From positions 342,085,010 to 342,149,009 of the forward strand of contig NC_053392.1 in the NCBI RefSeq assembly GCF_905171765.1: 64,000 nt of DNA, written 5' to 3'. Of the stretch, positions 1 to 11,945 are shown in pieces (the first letter of the stretch is position 1; each line of letters begins with the position of its first letter). Below the pieces are notes generated by a model, which saw nothing but the letters and a program-made list of their open reading frames with translations, was not told where the DNA came from and made no database searches. The stretch comes from Bufo bufo. Taxonomy: Eukaryota; Chordata; Amphibia; Anura; Bufonidae. A program made the translations under genes and the position numbers.

Positions 1-240
1 GTTCCGAAAAATTCATCCACCGATCGATCGGAGGGATTGGGAACCGATTGGCAGAAAAAAGGCCCAGGACTGAGCATCACCTTTCAGCAAAGAAATTATA
101 ATTCCCACTCTTTGATTCTCGTCCCCAGAAGAGATCGGAAGCAGACGAAAATACAATTTACAAGATTCTCTGAAGCGAACAAAATTATCACTTCCCCCAG
201 AAAATCTATCTGAGAGGGCAACCTTAAGTTCAAGGCTGAC
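1..240 (-). pseudogene. Ty3/gypsy chromovirus gag fragment (edge of window)
   Basis: Read on the minus strand from about 240 down to 1, one frame stays open and gives a capsid-like stretch containing FSGGSDNFVRFRES, then ISLLKGDAQSWAF. The same region of the chromovirus at 52281 reads FSGGSENFVRFREA and ISLLRGNAQTWAF, so this is a related gag. There is no usable start: the frame meets a stop just upstream. The fragment runs off the left edge of the window, so the remaining gag-pol may lie outside. Its role would have been particle assembly of an LTR retrotransposon. The family call rests on the in-window comparison; whether the full element is intact cannot be told. Confidence 0.75.
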
Positions 241-610
241 CTGGTTCCCACTGGTTGAACCCTAAGTTAGGGAGCGGGGATGAGACTGACGGGACCTTCC
301 ACTGTGAAGGGACCAGCGTCTCCCTGAGACCTAGACATAACACACACACAAAGTAGAAACCAGAGGACTTAGCTTGAGATGAGTAAGAAGCAGGACAACC
401 TCGAACAACCAGCTTAGAACTCCAGAAGGAAATAACAATCGCAAGGTCTGCAGTGAGAGGTGGGCATAAATAGAGCCACTAAACCGTAAATGAGCAGAAC
501 CTGAGGAGAGGTGAGATCCTGCCCACAACAACAGAAAGACCTGTCAGATAGACTCACGTGCTGTAAGTCTACCTGATCTTCTCAGACCTCTCACAGGGCA
601 GGCAGTGACA
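241..610 (-). mobile_element. LTR and leader of the edge chromovirus (uncertain ends)
   Basis: On the minus strand a TGTCACTGCC start lies at 610, resembling the TGTCACTACC start of the LTR at 51605. It is followed by a TATA-like TATTTATG near 475-482 and then by the gag fragment in the expected order. The inner LTR end and the primer site are not clear, and a complementarity like that of the 51605 element was not found. Confidence 0.4.
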
Positions 611-2291
611 ATTTCAATCTTGATCGGTTCTAACGTCAGTCCTCTCCATCATAATTGGACTTCTTCAATATTGTCATTCTTTGGCCATATATACCGCCAG
701 TAGACTAAGGTTTGATACAATCATGAGAGATGATCATTGTTCTACTAGGATCTGAGGATGACTGCTATTGCACAGATTTATTATTGATTTTCTTTTTGTA
801 TCTTTATAATCATTTTTTTTTGTACTCTTATATAGAATTGTATAGCTGATAAGTTAATACAACATAACATACCCCGCACCTAACACCGACTGTCACTCAC
901 TGCTGATAGCCAAGCAGCAGGCAGTGAAGTGCCATGAGAGCCAGGCCAAGCAGGTGGCAGTCAGGATGCTGGTGAAGGATGACCAGAGACAGTACTGAAC
1001 AGAGGATGCCACCTCTGCTGTCCAGTCCATATACCAGGCCTACCACCAGTATTACCCTTAATATACCGCCTGCCCACCCCACACCTAACACTCAGGGAGC
1101 TGTCACACTGTGACAGTCTGACTGACTCACATTCAGGCTGTCTGCTGTGGAGTCCTGAAGCGGCACACTGCAGCAGCAATCTTCTTCTTCTTTCTCCAGC
1201 TCTGCAGTGTCTTTCCCGCCCGGAAGGTGGGTGGAGCTTCATACTGCCGGGTGCCCTGGTGAGTCATCAGGGCACTCGCTCGTTCTGTTGATACTGCTCC
1301 TCACTCTGTGGCGCTGCACAGTGCAGCAAAGCAAAACTCAGTCAATAAGTTGATAGATTATTTGCACAAGCGGTGGCCAGCGCCCCCTGCTGTGCAATGG
1401 CCACCCTGGCCCCCCCATGCTACGCCACTGGCACACCCAAAGCAATAAATACTAAGTGGAACCAGATGAGGAGGAATGGTGAAGGAGTAGTGTCTGAGCT
1501 GTTGTCCCCCACCTCGCAGCAGTGTCTGTAAAGCTGTATTTCCGTGATCACTCTGCTGTCTCTTCTTTCAAATATTTTCTTGAAGGAGGATTAAGTTGTT
1601 AAGTTGTTTTCACAGGACAATAAGATCTAGTTCCTAACTTGTTCTCTGGAGTGTTGGTTTTACTGGGGAATAAGATGTTTCTTGGGAGTAAAAGCTCTGA
1701 CATGTAATGCCTCACTCCTCCACTATCCAAACATGAACTCCCTCTCTCTATCCTTTCAATATCTCACTAGGCTGTAACTCCCACTAAAAGAAGGAAGCAG
1801 GACTAGCCCACTCTAACAAGAGGGGAGGAACAGGGAGGTTAGCCCTGTTCCTGCCAACCATTACCTCCTCTGCTTGAATGGTCAATACAATTAAAAATAC
1901 AATACATTATAAACATTTGCAGTTACCCCAAGGTCTGGGGTAGTACATATGCCACCAATGTCAGATAAGTGCAGGTTGCACCCTGCCCTTAAATATATAT
2001 TTTTAAAATTATTGGAGATGTTATTCTTAATTTTCAATGTCACCATCTGTATTTTAAAAAAAAGTTCCTGCAATTTTTGCACTCGCCTCTAAGTCTAATA
2101 ATAGGCACCAATTCTTGGTCTGTAAAGATCACTTTCAACGGTTATTATCCTCACGTGCAGGATTACAGTACCTATATGTAGAAAAAACTGAATCCGCCAT
2201 GAACAAAATGTGATGGACACATTATAGCTACTCTTTTCTTGTACAAGAATCTCTGCACAAATTACAGAGCATGTCTAGAAAACTTTCTCAT
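611..2291. other. Non-coding stretch, no gene seen
   Basis: No coding region was recognised. A CT/AC-rich part (870-1440) ends in gctacgccactg (1419-1431), a motif often seen at the end of DNA transposons, but no matching left end or duplication was found. The rest is AT-rich and unremarkable. Confidence 0.5.
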
Positions 2292-2295
2292 TTAA

Positions 2296-2812
2296 AGTGC
2301 ATCTGTCAGCAGATTTGTACCTATGAAACTGGTTGATCTGTTGCAAAAGTTATCATGCCTGGCTCTGACTTGTCCTAAAGACTTATGCTCGCTGTGCCAT
2401 GTGCTTCAGTATCCAGCACAGATGCAGTACAGGAAAGAGGCTTGCAATACAGAAGAGAACTGATAGTGAACCTCTTTCCTGTACTGCACCTGTGCAGGAT
2501 ACTGAAGCGCACAGCACAGTGAGCATGAGACTTTAGGAGAAGTCAGGGCCAGGAGTGATCACGTTTTACACTGCCTGGCCCTGTCAATTAAAGTGCAGAG
2601 ATCGCAGCATTTGCAGAGACAGCTGAGCCTCTAGGTGTGACGGCAATGCCCCTGTTGCTCCTAGAGGCTCATTTGAATATATTAAAACCTAATTTTCCCC
2701 AGCAATGCAGGCACATATGAACATGGGACCAACACAGATGCCTTCCGCTGCCAAGTGCACATGCAACAGGTCAGTCAGTTTCATGTTATACAAATCTGCT
2801 GACAGATGCCCG
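2296..2812. mobile_element. MITE with TTAA target duplication
   Basis: The terminal inverted repeats share CTGTCAGCAGATTTG on the left and its complement on the right, and the element is flanked by TTAA at 2292-2295 and 2813-2816. Inside, about 2346-2565 forms a second imperfect hairpin: the left half holds cagtacaggaaagagg and the right half holds cctctttcctgtactg. It has no coding capacity. TTAA duplications are typical of piggyBac- and Kolobok-type transposases, and which one mobilised this copy cannot be decided here. Confidence 0.8.
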
Positions 2813-2816
2813 TTAA

Positions 2817-2990
2817 ATTAATCATCTCCTTTCATTGTGCCTATGGTCCATGTGGCTGCTGTAAAATATCTCTAAAAGCTGTAAACAGCAGCTCAGACAG
2901 GATGGCGGCCCCATAATCATGTTCAGAAAACAAACAAAAAATAAATCTACAATCAGATAATAAAGACAATTGAAAAAAAAGGAATATGTT
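2817..2990. mobile_element. Fragment of the 23.7-kb TTAA repeat family
   Basis: This piece holds cataatcatgttcag and a nearby ccatgtggctgctgtaaa. Both reappear, inverted, in 23845-23945 (gaacatgattatg; ttacagcagccccatgg). It looks like a partial, inverted copy of the same family, next to the preceding MITE. Confidence 0.5.
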
Positions 2991-3005
2991 TCACCCCCTG
3001 GCTTT

Positions 3006-3384
3006 AAGGTGGATTTACACGTACCAAAAATCGTGCACATTATCATGAATGACCGTTCCTGTGAGCGCTCGTTCCCGATTATCTGGCCATCTAAATGTGC
3101 TTCTGATCACCTGATGAATAAGCAAAATGCTCGTTCATCGGGTGATCCTGTCATTCATGCAGGCACTCCAATCATCGTTCCCAGGCAGCAGATCGTGCTG
3201 TCTGAACAGCGATCTGCTGCCCAGAAACAATAATTCTGTATGGGGACAAGAGATCGCTATAGTGTCAAGGAGATTGCTGCATGTAAATACAGTGGTCTCC
3301 TTCACTGAACGAGCAGCCGACTGTCAGGAAGGAATGCTTCCTTCCTGACAATCAGCTGTTCCAGTGGCCTGTGTAAACCCACCT
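3006..3384. mobile_element. Short MITE with inverted ends
   Basis: The left end aaggtggatttacac is matched by the complement of gtgtaaacccacct on the right. The inside contains repeated palindromic pieces (for example ggaaggaatgcttccttcc near 3329) and no gene. No clear target duplication was found, so the limits are approximate. Confidence 0.55.
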
Positions 3385-3498
3385 CTCCATTTCAAAATTC
3401 TCCTCTATAGAATTTCTGGTGCACTGACTGTTGGAAAATGAGGCATATGTAATGCTATTCTTAGTTTATCTGCCCTGTATCTGGGGTCTTTTCTAAAA

Positions 3499-3683
3499 CA
3501 GTGTTTCTCAACTCCAGTACTCAGGGCCCACCTGTTGGTCATGTTTTAAGGATTTCCTTAGTATTTAGTAGGTGATATAATTTGTGTCAATGCATCAGGA
3601 TTTACCAAAGGAATTTATTCTGTGGGTTGTTCTCAAATGATGTCCTGCAGGTGGGTCCTTAGGACTGGAGTTGAGGAACGCTC
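3499..3683. mobile_element. hAT-type MITE (CAGTGTTTCTCAAC ends)
   Basis: The left end begins CAGTGTTTCTCAACTCCAG and the right end holds ctggagttgaggaacg, forming inverted ends. The flanking 8-mers ttctaaaa (3491-3498) and atctaaaa (3684-3691) agree at seven of eight positions, as expected of an aged hAT 8-bp target duplication. At 185 bp it is a non-autonomous copy. Confidence 0.75.
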
Positions 3684-3691
3684 ATCTAAAA

Positions 3692-4600
3692 CACGATCAG
3701 GATCAAATTTAGCCATTAGTCCTAACGGCAGCGTCTTTCACTTTAAATTGTCTGAATTATTGTAGGACTACAGTGTGTTATCCAATCTGTAAAGAAGGTC
3801 TAAATTTAAGATATTAGAGATCTACTTAAATGGAAGAGTATGTAACTCATGGAGAAGTAATTTAGTTTTCATATCCTAGATCGTTTGTATTATTCATAAT
3901 CTCTGAAGTGAAGATAGTGTTTGTCTCTAAATTTCCATGACAATCACTGAGTGGCTTCATACTGTTTAATAACTAGAATTACAGGCAGGATGTTCACATG
4001 GAGAAGTTAATAGAGATGTTAATAACAGAACATGTAGATACGTAAAGACCCAGTCTAAATTAGACAATAAAATGTCTATATTATTCTGCTCTACATGCTC
4101 AATATTTTTTATTCTTCAATTTGTGTTTAGTGGAAAATACACAGTACACATAGAGCAATACCACTTGTAACTTGGGTAGACAGGTGCAAGGTGGTACAAC
4201 TCACCTTATCTAGTTGTACTGGGGGCACAACATCCCATAGGATAGAAAATATGGATGGGAAGTTCGGCAAGGAAAACCCCAAAATGCTGCTTGTCTGCTG
4301 ACTGCTTGTCAGTGTATAAATGCAATGCATTTCAGGACTGTACCAGTTCCTTCCTCAGGCAGTACACATTAGGTAATAATAAACAGTTGCCGATATATAA
4401 TACATATACACAGCCTGTATGTTCTGCAATTTTGCTATATAGACTTTTTCTGCCTCTTTGTTCATAAGCAAGAAGTATTTGTCAAGATTTTCATGGGGGA
4501 TGCTTAACTCCCCTGGAGCATGCTGACCCCTTCTTCCATCTTCTCTATTTCTTCCATTCACAGCAAGTTGGGCACGTCTAGTGTGGCTATATCACCTACA
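3692..4600. other. Non-coding stretch, nothing recognised
   Basis: AT-rich sequence. No gene, transposon ends or tandem repeats were recognised. The short open frames around 4127-4561 overlap each other on opposite strands and show no domain. Confidence 0.5.
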
Positions 4601-4601
4601 A

Positions 4602-4888
4602 TCATAATAATAATCTTTATTCACATAGCAACAACAGTGCTTTACAATCAGTGGGTTCATGTACAACTAAATCATAGTATTACATAGTAACCAACAAGTC
4701 AACTGTTAAAACAAGAGGAATGGTGACCCTGCTTGCAAGAGCTTACAATCTTTGAGGAGATAGGGGTGACACAAAAGGTTCAGATGAAAGATGTTGAAGG
4801 GGGTGAATGGACATGAGTTAGAGAATGTGATAGACCACTGTAAAAAAAATAGTTTTTAGGGAGTGCCTAAAACTGTGGATGTTGTGAA
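4602..4888. repeat. Interspersed repeat of unclear class
   Basis: It starts with an ATAATAATCTTTATT tract followed by a stretch ending in agagcttacaatct. I recognise this arrangement as a dispersed vertebrate repeat, but I cannot assign it to a SINE, LINE tail or DNA element from sequence alone. Confidence 0.35.
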
Positions 4889-4892
4889 TTAA

Positions 4893-5308
4893 AGAGAAAG
4901 TTAATACAAGGCACTGATTAATGTATTGTTATCATCCATATTGCTCTCTTTGCTGGCTGGATTAATTTTTACATCACATTATACACTGCTTGTTTCCATA
5001 GTAATGACCACTCTGCAACCCATCAGCGGTGGCCTTGCTTTCACACTATAGGAAAAAGCACCAGCCTTTGTGAACTCCCACAGTCCTAGCCACCTGAAAG
5101 GCCTGCATATTTTCCTATAGTGTGCAAGCATTGCCAAAGCTGTTGGATTGCAGGGTGGTCATAACTGTGGAAACGAGCAGTGTATAATGTGATGGAAGAA
5201 TTAATCTAGCCAGCAAAGGAAGCAATATGGATAATAATACATTAGTAAGTGCCATGTATTAACTTTATCTACATAATAAATGCTATTTGCTGAGGTGAAA
5301 CAACCCCT
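4893..5308. mobile_element. Foldback MITE with TTAA duplication
   Basis: Long imperfect inverted repeats cover most of the element. The left arm holds gttaatacaaggcactgatt and then catattgctctctttgctgg; the right arm holds their complements (ccagcaaaggaagcaatatgg, then agtgccatgtattaac). TTAA flanks at 4889-4892 and 5309-5312. The arms meet near 5080. No coding capacity. Confidence 0.7.
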
Positions 5309-5570
5309 TTAACCTAATTGCTTAGGGTACGGCATTCCAGGGAATCGGTGCCGCTGAAGAGAAGTTTGGAAGATGGGAGTGAAGTTCAGATTATGCTGGG
5401 TGTTAATCATAAATCATTTGCAGAGCACAGCACATGAGTAAGGTGGTAGATAGAAATGAGGGAGGTGATATGGGGGTGCAGTACTGTATAAGCAACCAGT
5501 GCAATGACTGGCATAGGGTGGAGGCATTGGAGAAGTGGTTAGTTGGATATATTAGCCTGTCTACTGTATT

Positions 5571-6442
5571 TGTAGTGCCCTGGAGCAAGGGTACTTCGAA
5601 CTATGGATGTTGTGGATATTTGCCCCTATTGCTATTATGCAAAAGCCATCTACTCACTTCTTTATTGCACTTTGAAGGGTTTATACACACTGTGATTTTT
5701 GCTGCTGTGTCACTTATATTGTTTCATATTGTTGCATTTGTTATGTTTATTGTTATATATGCTGTTTATTTGCAGTGTTATTGCACTCTATCTGCAATGC
5801 CCCGTGGAAAGGGTTAATGCACAGCTAGATTTTATGATTTTCTCCCTCTGCAATGTTTTGGAGGGAGAAAGACACACTGATGTTTTGATGGCTGATTTAG
5901 CTCTGTTCTTTAGGTATGGAAAAAAAACTTCTTAGTCATTCCCATAGACTTGCATTAACACTATACAAGTCTATGACAAACAGAAATTGCAACAATGTTT
6001 CTGTTAATGCTGTGATTCTCTGCTTCTTCACTCCCACTAGAACTAGGAGGTTCTAGTTTAGCTAGACACTATATATAATGAGAGTAGTCAGGCCCCCTAA
6101 TTGTCTGCAGACAGGGACAAGTGCTTAATAATAGAGACTTTGTCCTGGGTCGCCAACCTTTTGATCAGGGAGCCAGCCAGACAACTGAACCACAGACCCT
6201 GGGCCACCAGCCCTTTGACCAGAGAGCCAAGTCAAGACTTCTTACAGATATACCAACTAGCCAGCCTGATTACTGGGAGGATGTTGAAATGCCAGCTTTC
6301 TTCACATTGGGGCTCAAACAGAACGCCATCACTGCCTGAGGAGCCCGTCAACAAAATCCTGTCCAACTACAAGTAGCCAAATGGATTGGACCTAATTATA
6401 ATGTGAAAGCAGAGTGCTTCAGCAGTTGAGGACTGTGCTACA
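5571..6442 (+). mobile_element. Possible solo LTR
   Basis: The segment starts TGTAGTGCCC and ends GTGCTACA, a TG...CA layout. It carries a TATA-like CTATATATAATG near 6068-6080. The flanking five bases (gtatt and aacag) do not match, so this is only a suggestion. The open frames within it show no domain. Confidence 0.3.
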
Positions 6443-6714
6443 AACAGGTAATAGTCTTATATCACATCACAGAGAAATAGCCGACTATGAGTTACTCAGA
6501 CTGTCGAGACGTAGGAAACACCTATTTTATGAGAAGGGTCATCTCAAACATAACCAGTGAGTGACCAGAAAAAGACAGAGGACTGGTGCAGCTCTGGGGA
6601 AGAATCGCTGCCGTAACATGCATATGCTTATACATTGAACTCAATAATAAACCAGTAGACAATAAGTTCATGAGAGTACCCTCTTGTGAAAGCTACAAGA
6701 ATTCTGGTCATTAC

Positions 6715-7427
6715 TAATGTTGATCGCAAATATTCTAATCGCGAATTTCTATTGCGAATATCTGCACTTTGAGAATTCACGAAGATGTAGAATATAGTGC
6801 TATATATTCGTATTTTTTTTTCCAATCAGTAACCTCCCTTCTTGTTTGTGGTCAATGAGAAGGCTGCAATATATTTGTCAGAGCTTAGCAACATCCCCAG
6901 CAACCAATAGGAAAGTTGCCTACCCCTTTACTATATAAGAAACTCCCCAGCAGCCATTTTCTGCAGTGTCATTGCTGTGCTCTGTCCTTTCATCTGGATC
7001 CTATTCCTTATCCAATTACATTAGATAGTTAGTTAGCTCATATATATAATACAGATCGTTAGTGGGAGATAGTCGCTGTAGGTTAGATAGTGATATAGTG
7101 TAGCTTATAGGTTCCAGTGTAGGGTGTTAGGTAGTGTGATAGGAATTACTGTTTCTCTGATGTCCATACATACATACATGCTACAGACATAGTGCTGTGA
7201 TGTCACAATATTTAGTGCACCATTCAATAATATATACCCAGACCTGATAAAATGTGAAGTTGCATGTATTGTTAAAAAAATATGCGCATCATTAGTGCCA
7301 ATTAGCGCAATCATGAAAATAATGACTGGAGATCACGAAATCTAGAATTCACAAATTTATTGCAAACATTATGCGAAAATTTGCGAAATATCGCAAAAAC
7401 TAATATTGCCTATGCCGCTAATCACTA
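6715..7427. mobile_element. Non-autonomous hAT-type element
   Basis: A perfect 8-bp direct duplication, gtcattac, flanks the segment (6707-6714 and 7428-7435). The ends are degenerate inverted repeats (taatgttgat on the left, complement of taatcacta on the right), followed inward by strings of TTGCGAA / TTCGC motifs on both sides. A CCAAT-like ccaataggaaag and TATA-like ctatataag (6905-6950) resemble the promoter of larger hAT elements in the window. No transposase is present. Confidence 0.75.
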
Positions 7428-7435
7428 GTCATTAC

Positions 7436-9120
7436 CTTTTACATTTATATCTGTCCAGGGGATTTTGAGCTATGCATCAAAAAAATAGGGCTCTACCTGC
7501 TATAATGGCATTCTTACAACTTAATCAGGGTAGAATGCTGGACCAAAAATCAACATTGTGTTAAAAGGTGGACATTTACAACAAATGCTTGTAACATGCT
7601 TTAATTTCCTAGAACAAACAAGAAACTCTCTGTGGATTCTATCTAGTGTGATTTGAATTTATAGACCATAACTGTCAGATAACTTGAAAAAAAATGTTTC
7701 TTGTTGATCTCCTTATGCTAAATTGGAGAGCAGTGAGAAATGTCAGCCAGCAAGTCGACAGGCAACGTGTATGTTCTTTGTAATGACGATAGAACAGCAT
7801 GGGTTTGTGCTGAGTTTTAAAGTCTATGACCTCCATATTGTAGATAATTTAAGCATATACAAACTTTAATGACTTAAACTTGTAGATCTGTGGCCCTTCA
7901 CATTAATTAAGCAATGGCAAACTGTTATGATTTATCTCTGTCATTACTGTAATGAACAGTTGCACTGTACTTTGACAAATAACCCATTGTTGGTGATTAG
8001 GAATGACTTCACATTTCTAACAATACTGTCATAGCAGGAAAAGTATATCCCTGTGTTTAGAAGGACTTACATGGCTCCTCACTCAGCACATTTGGAGCAC
8101 AAAGGGTTTTTTATGCTCATTACAGCTAGATTTTTCGTTGGCAGAAATGAGTTAGACCTAACCCAAGCAATGGATTTAAGAGTGTCACTCTGAGAATATC
8201 TACATATTTATAATAAATAGATATAAATGAAAAAAAAAATAATGCATATGTAAAAGGTCAATGAGAATTTTCAGCAAACTTTTTATATGTCATAAAGAAA
8301 TATCAAATGCTTTGACGAGACCCCTACTAATCAAAGCTTTTTTTTTGTTTTACTTCATTTTGCATATAGTTAGATAAAATACAAAGAATTACATAAATAG
8401 TCAAATGTCTAATACAGAAAGATCCAAGTTACAAAATAATATACTAATACATCAACTGATATCCATTCCTCAACTAAAAAAGTATCGGAAGAAACATGGG
8501 AGAGAAAAAAGGAAAGGATTGGGAAGGGAAGAGGGAGGAGGCAGAGTGACTCACTGAACCAAGCGTGATCTATGCGTCAGCTGAATAGAAATAGTCAGCA
8601 TCTCTAAACAATACCGAGCCTCAAAAATAATACAAAACCCAGCTTCATAAGTGATAGTAAGAAATACGAAGGATATTTATCCTTCACTGTTTATTTGGAT
8701 CTCGGAAAGGAGTGCAACCATGGCAACCATATCTTGCAGAAACTGGGGTGAGTTCTGTTTATTCTGTTAGACAATCCTCAAACTGACATATCTGAATAGT
8801 TTTATCTATCCAGTTGTTTTAAAGTGAATTCGACGATTTGAGAATAAATTGGCTTAGCAGGCTTAGTGATAAAAATATTTAGTAAGTGTGAAATGGGACC
8901 CTGGCCGCCATTTTGCAGCACATGGCCGACGCCTCATGCTGATTCTAGAGATATGGATAGTGTTTCAAATCAATACGTCCTACCTGGATGGTCAACCCCT
9001 CTTCCAGTCTGCAGCACAGATGTCTCTGAGGAAAGCACTCAGAAATGTGACTTCAGCACAATGGGGGTTTGGTATGCTATCTAATTATCATTACATGGAA
9101 TAACATAAAATAAAAGGCAA
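7436..9120. other. Non-coding stretch, nothing recognised
   Basis: AT-rich intergenic sequence. The open frames of about 70 codons at 8866-9103 overlap in two frames and show no family. No element ends were identified. Confidence 0.5.
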
Positions 9121-9129
9121 TATAAAAGA

Positions 9130-10090
9130 AGACAGAGTGCAAAAAAAAATTTAGACTAGCACATCCAGAGTCACAGGTGCACATCCATAAAGCCAACATG
9201 CAGACATCAAACAAAATACGTATGGCAGCACACTGTTATACATCCAAACAAAAGAACTAGGGATTATTTTGGATTGCAGTAGTATTATACCTACTATACA
9301 TGGAAATTGAAAGCTCTTTGCACACATTTTTGATCAAATGTGTGTCAGGCCCATCTACCAATGTCAAGGTGGCTTCTACAGATGGGTACCTAACACTAAC
9401 AGGCACCGCCTACTCCTGCAGAGGGAGGCAAGGTGGATAATGCAGACGGGCGCCATGGGCCCAGCGGGCATGAATGACAGGAATGATATGTCTGTCTTTC
9501 TGTAATTTACGCGCGCCCATTACATTCGGACATGCATCCAAGGGCTCTTGTCTCTCCATACTCTGCCAGCCCCCGCCTTTAGGTTTCTCGCTTTTCACTC
9601 AGTATAGTGTGCCTATGCCCATTTTGCTATTAGTTACATGCTCGTCTTTGACTGCGCTAATATAATGCGCTCCCCTTATTTACTGGAATATCGTATGTGC
9701 TGTTTTTGTATTACACTTACATCACCTATCCATGCCCCTGTATATATGTCCCACTTTGTGTGGGTACCAGCAAGTGAATTATGTTTGCTTCAGTGCCTAT
9801 TTGTATTTGATTGCACCCGTGTTAGTCACTGCTGCACGCATGTTTTTAATATATGTCATTTCATCCTAGGGGCGCGCAGCTGTGGCTGACGGCGTCGGCA
9901 GTCCCCTGTCCGCCTCTATAAAATGCGCACTTGCGTCATGACGTATTGAGCGGCCTGAGGAAGCGCGATCCCACGCGCAAAATGGCCGTCGCCGCTTGTA
10001 ACATTGTGTCCGCCCCTGGATCTCTAATTTATCAACTTCCAAGGAAGCTTCAATAAAGATACGCATCTATATCCTGGTGAGTGCCGCAAC
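9130..10090 (+). mobile_element. Penelope-like leader (pLTR-like) fragment
   Basis: This GC-richer block in AT-rich surroundings contains a TATA-like ctctataaaatgc (9914-9926), a hammerhead-type motif (9949-9996), an AATAAA (10051-10056) and a tail atcctggtgagtgc. The layout is like the ribozyme-bearing terminal region of a Penelope-like element. No reverse transcriptase lies beside it. The call depends on the ribozyme motif; the limits are approximate. Confidence 0.45.
9949..9996 (+). ncRNA. Degenerate hammerhead ribozyme motif
   Basis: The order is that of a type I hammerhead: helix I strand agcggc (9949-9954); CTGAGGA (9955-9961); helix II GCGCG/CGCGC (9963-9967 and 9974-9978); AAAA where GAAA is required (9979-9982); a minimal helix III ending in GTC (9988-9990); and gccgct (9991-9996), which pairs with agcggc. 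The G of GAAA, needed for catalysis in this family, reads A, so this copy is probably inactive. One extra base sits between CTGAGGA and helix II. Confidence 0.6.
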
Positions 10091-11339
10091 CTTGTTACTT
10101 TCTTCTCTTCATATCGTGAACCTTTGCCTGATGTCTTTTGTTGCTGAGCACCACGCGTTGGATACCTTCATACCGCATGCATGCTGACCTAGATACCTTA
10201 GCGGTTTCATCTGTGGGGGCAGTGCCGCCGTGTTTCTTTCTCTCCCAGTGCTTACCTAACACTAACAGAACTGCCTCTTCTGGGCTTAACCTAAGCCTAC
10301 AATGTTCAAAATAGGTTAGAAAGAGGTCAGAATTAAAGGGCACAGAAGCAAACAGTACTTAATTAAGTGTGTAAATGACCCTTACAACACATAAGTTCTG
10401 AAAAAGGGAGGGTCTGCTTGTCTCCAGTGTGAAAGTATCAGTGATTTCACTGCCATTAGTATGTGCGCCAATAAATTTGTTTTGGAGGGTGCGAAACTTG
10501 GTACTTACCTAACAAAAACTCAGATCCATGGATAGTGTAACGACAGATGCATAGACTTTTTGAATGGATTCAACTTGTGGGAGTACAACTGCCACTCTGG
10601 TGTGCATCTAGGTAATAGTTTGTAGTGGTTTTTCTAAAGTCGAACATATGTGGAAAACCCATGAGAGAAGTTTAGTACCTGGTTAACCTCTGAATCTGAG
10701 AGTGAAATACCTAGCTGTCTCTCCCAGGCCTTAATATACTCTGGTCTAGAGATAGAACTACCAGGTCCAAACAGTGCATAAAGATACACGATTTTCCTGG
10801 TGGAGACACTCATCAGGTCATTTAAGTGCAGCTTGTATAATTTGTCACATTAGAAGTGGTTTTTACTATCCATTTGAGACAACAACCAGATTGATAATTG
10901 GTAATGATAATTCTGCAGCAAATACTTAGTATCAATGATTAAGGTGAATATTTGACTATGCATAAAAACCTATAAAACAAAAATAAATCCTAAATATATC
11001 TTATAAAGATGAACTCACCAAATTCTAAAGTAAATGTTGGAGCAGTTTTGTGTATGTACAACCATAACAATATGTGTATGAAATATGGGAGAAGGATAAC
11101 CAAAAATGGCTTTGTGCAGCTCAAATTAATTACCAGTTTAAAGGTGTTTCTGACTGGTAATTTTTTAAAAGTACCAGAATGGTCCCTGCTGATCTCTACT
11201 TTTTAGTGCCTTTTGACAAACTGTAAATGACCATTCATTCTATCAATGGCTGAGGTGAGTCACTGCTATGGCCTTTGATTTACTTTGTTAATCTGTAGAA
11301 GGAAAAATTTGGTTCACGGCAATCTATACAATAATATAG
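10091..11339. other. Non-coding stretch, nothing recognised
   Basis: Mixed-composition sequence up to the left end of the hAT element at 11348. Short open frames (for example 11009-11206) have no recognisable domain and no codon-use support. Confidence 0.5.
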
Positions 11340-11537
11340 GGTATTAATAGAGATGAGCGAATCGAAGGTGACAAAGTGGAATTTGGTACAAATTTCAAAA
11401 AAAATTCGATTAGCACCGAATGCGAATTTCCTTGCGCTTTGTAGTAACAAATCGCATTTTTCCTAAAATGGCGGTTGCACATGTGAGGACATGAAGAAAG
11501 GAAGTCTGGGAAGACGGGATCACCCATACTGACATGC

Positions 11538-11606
11538 ATGCAGCCAATCAGCAGCCAGCCAGCCCTGTGATGTCACAGCTATATAAATACGGCAGCCATC
11601 TTAGAT
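11538..11606 (+). promoter_or_regulatory. hAT-C promoter-like region
   Basis: A CCAAT motif in cagccaatcagc (near 11541-11552) is followed by TATATAAAT (11580-11588), then a short GC-rich leader. The same order (CCAAT, TATA, leader) is seen near the left end of hAT-B. Confidence 0.45.
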
Positions 11607-11945
11607 TCTGCCATTCACCAGTGTACTTAGTGCAGGGAGAGACGTGTCTGCAGGCGCTATGGACAGTGATAGAAAAATTGTCATTGTGCTAAAAAAAAAA
11701 TATATATTTACAAGTGCAGGTAAAGATTATTCAAGGTGTGGGGAAAGGATAGGGAGGAATCATTCCACAGCATTTCTGTTGAACAGGGTTCAGTAGGGGA
11801 GGTGATAGCCTGGTTAATAGGAACAATCAGATTATACTTTGCTGCACTGACTGGGGATCCAAATTGCCATTATACAACTCTGTAATTCCAGCAAACCATT
11901 CTTGTTATTGGGGTGCAAGTGCTGTTTGATAAAAGTATAAAAAAG

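Noticed and set aside
1419..1431. gctacgccactg as a transposon end
   Set aside because: No partner end or target duplication was found, so no element could be drawn.
5434..5935. 127-codon frame with a hydrophobic segment that could be read as a membrane protein
   Set aside because: It overlaps a second long frame and a possible LTR, has AT-driven hydrophobic residues and no recognisable family.
5571..6442. Solo LTR with confidence
   Set aside because: TG...CA-like ends and a TATA motif are present, but the flanking five bases do not match. Kept only as a low-confidence feature.
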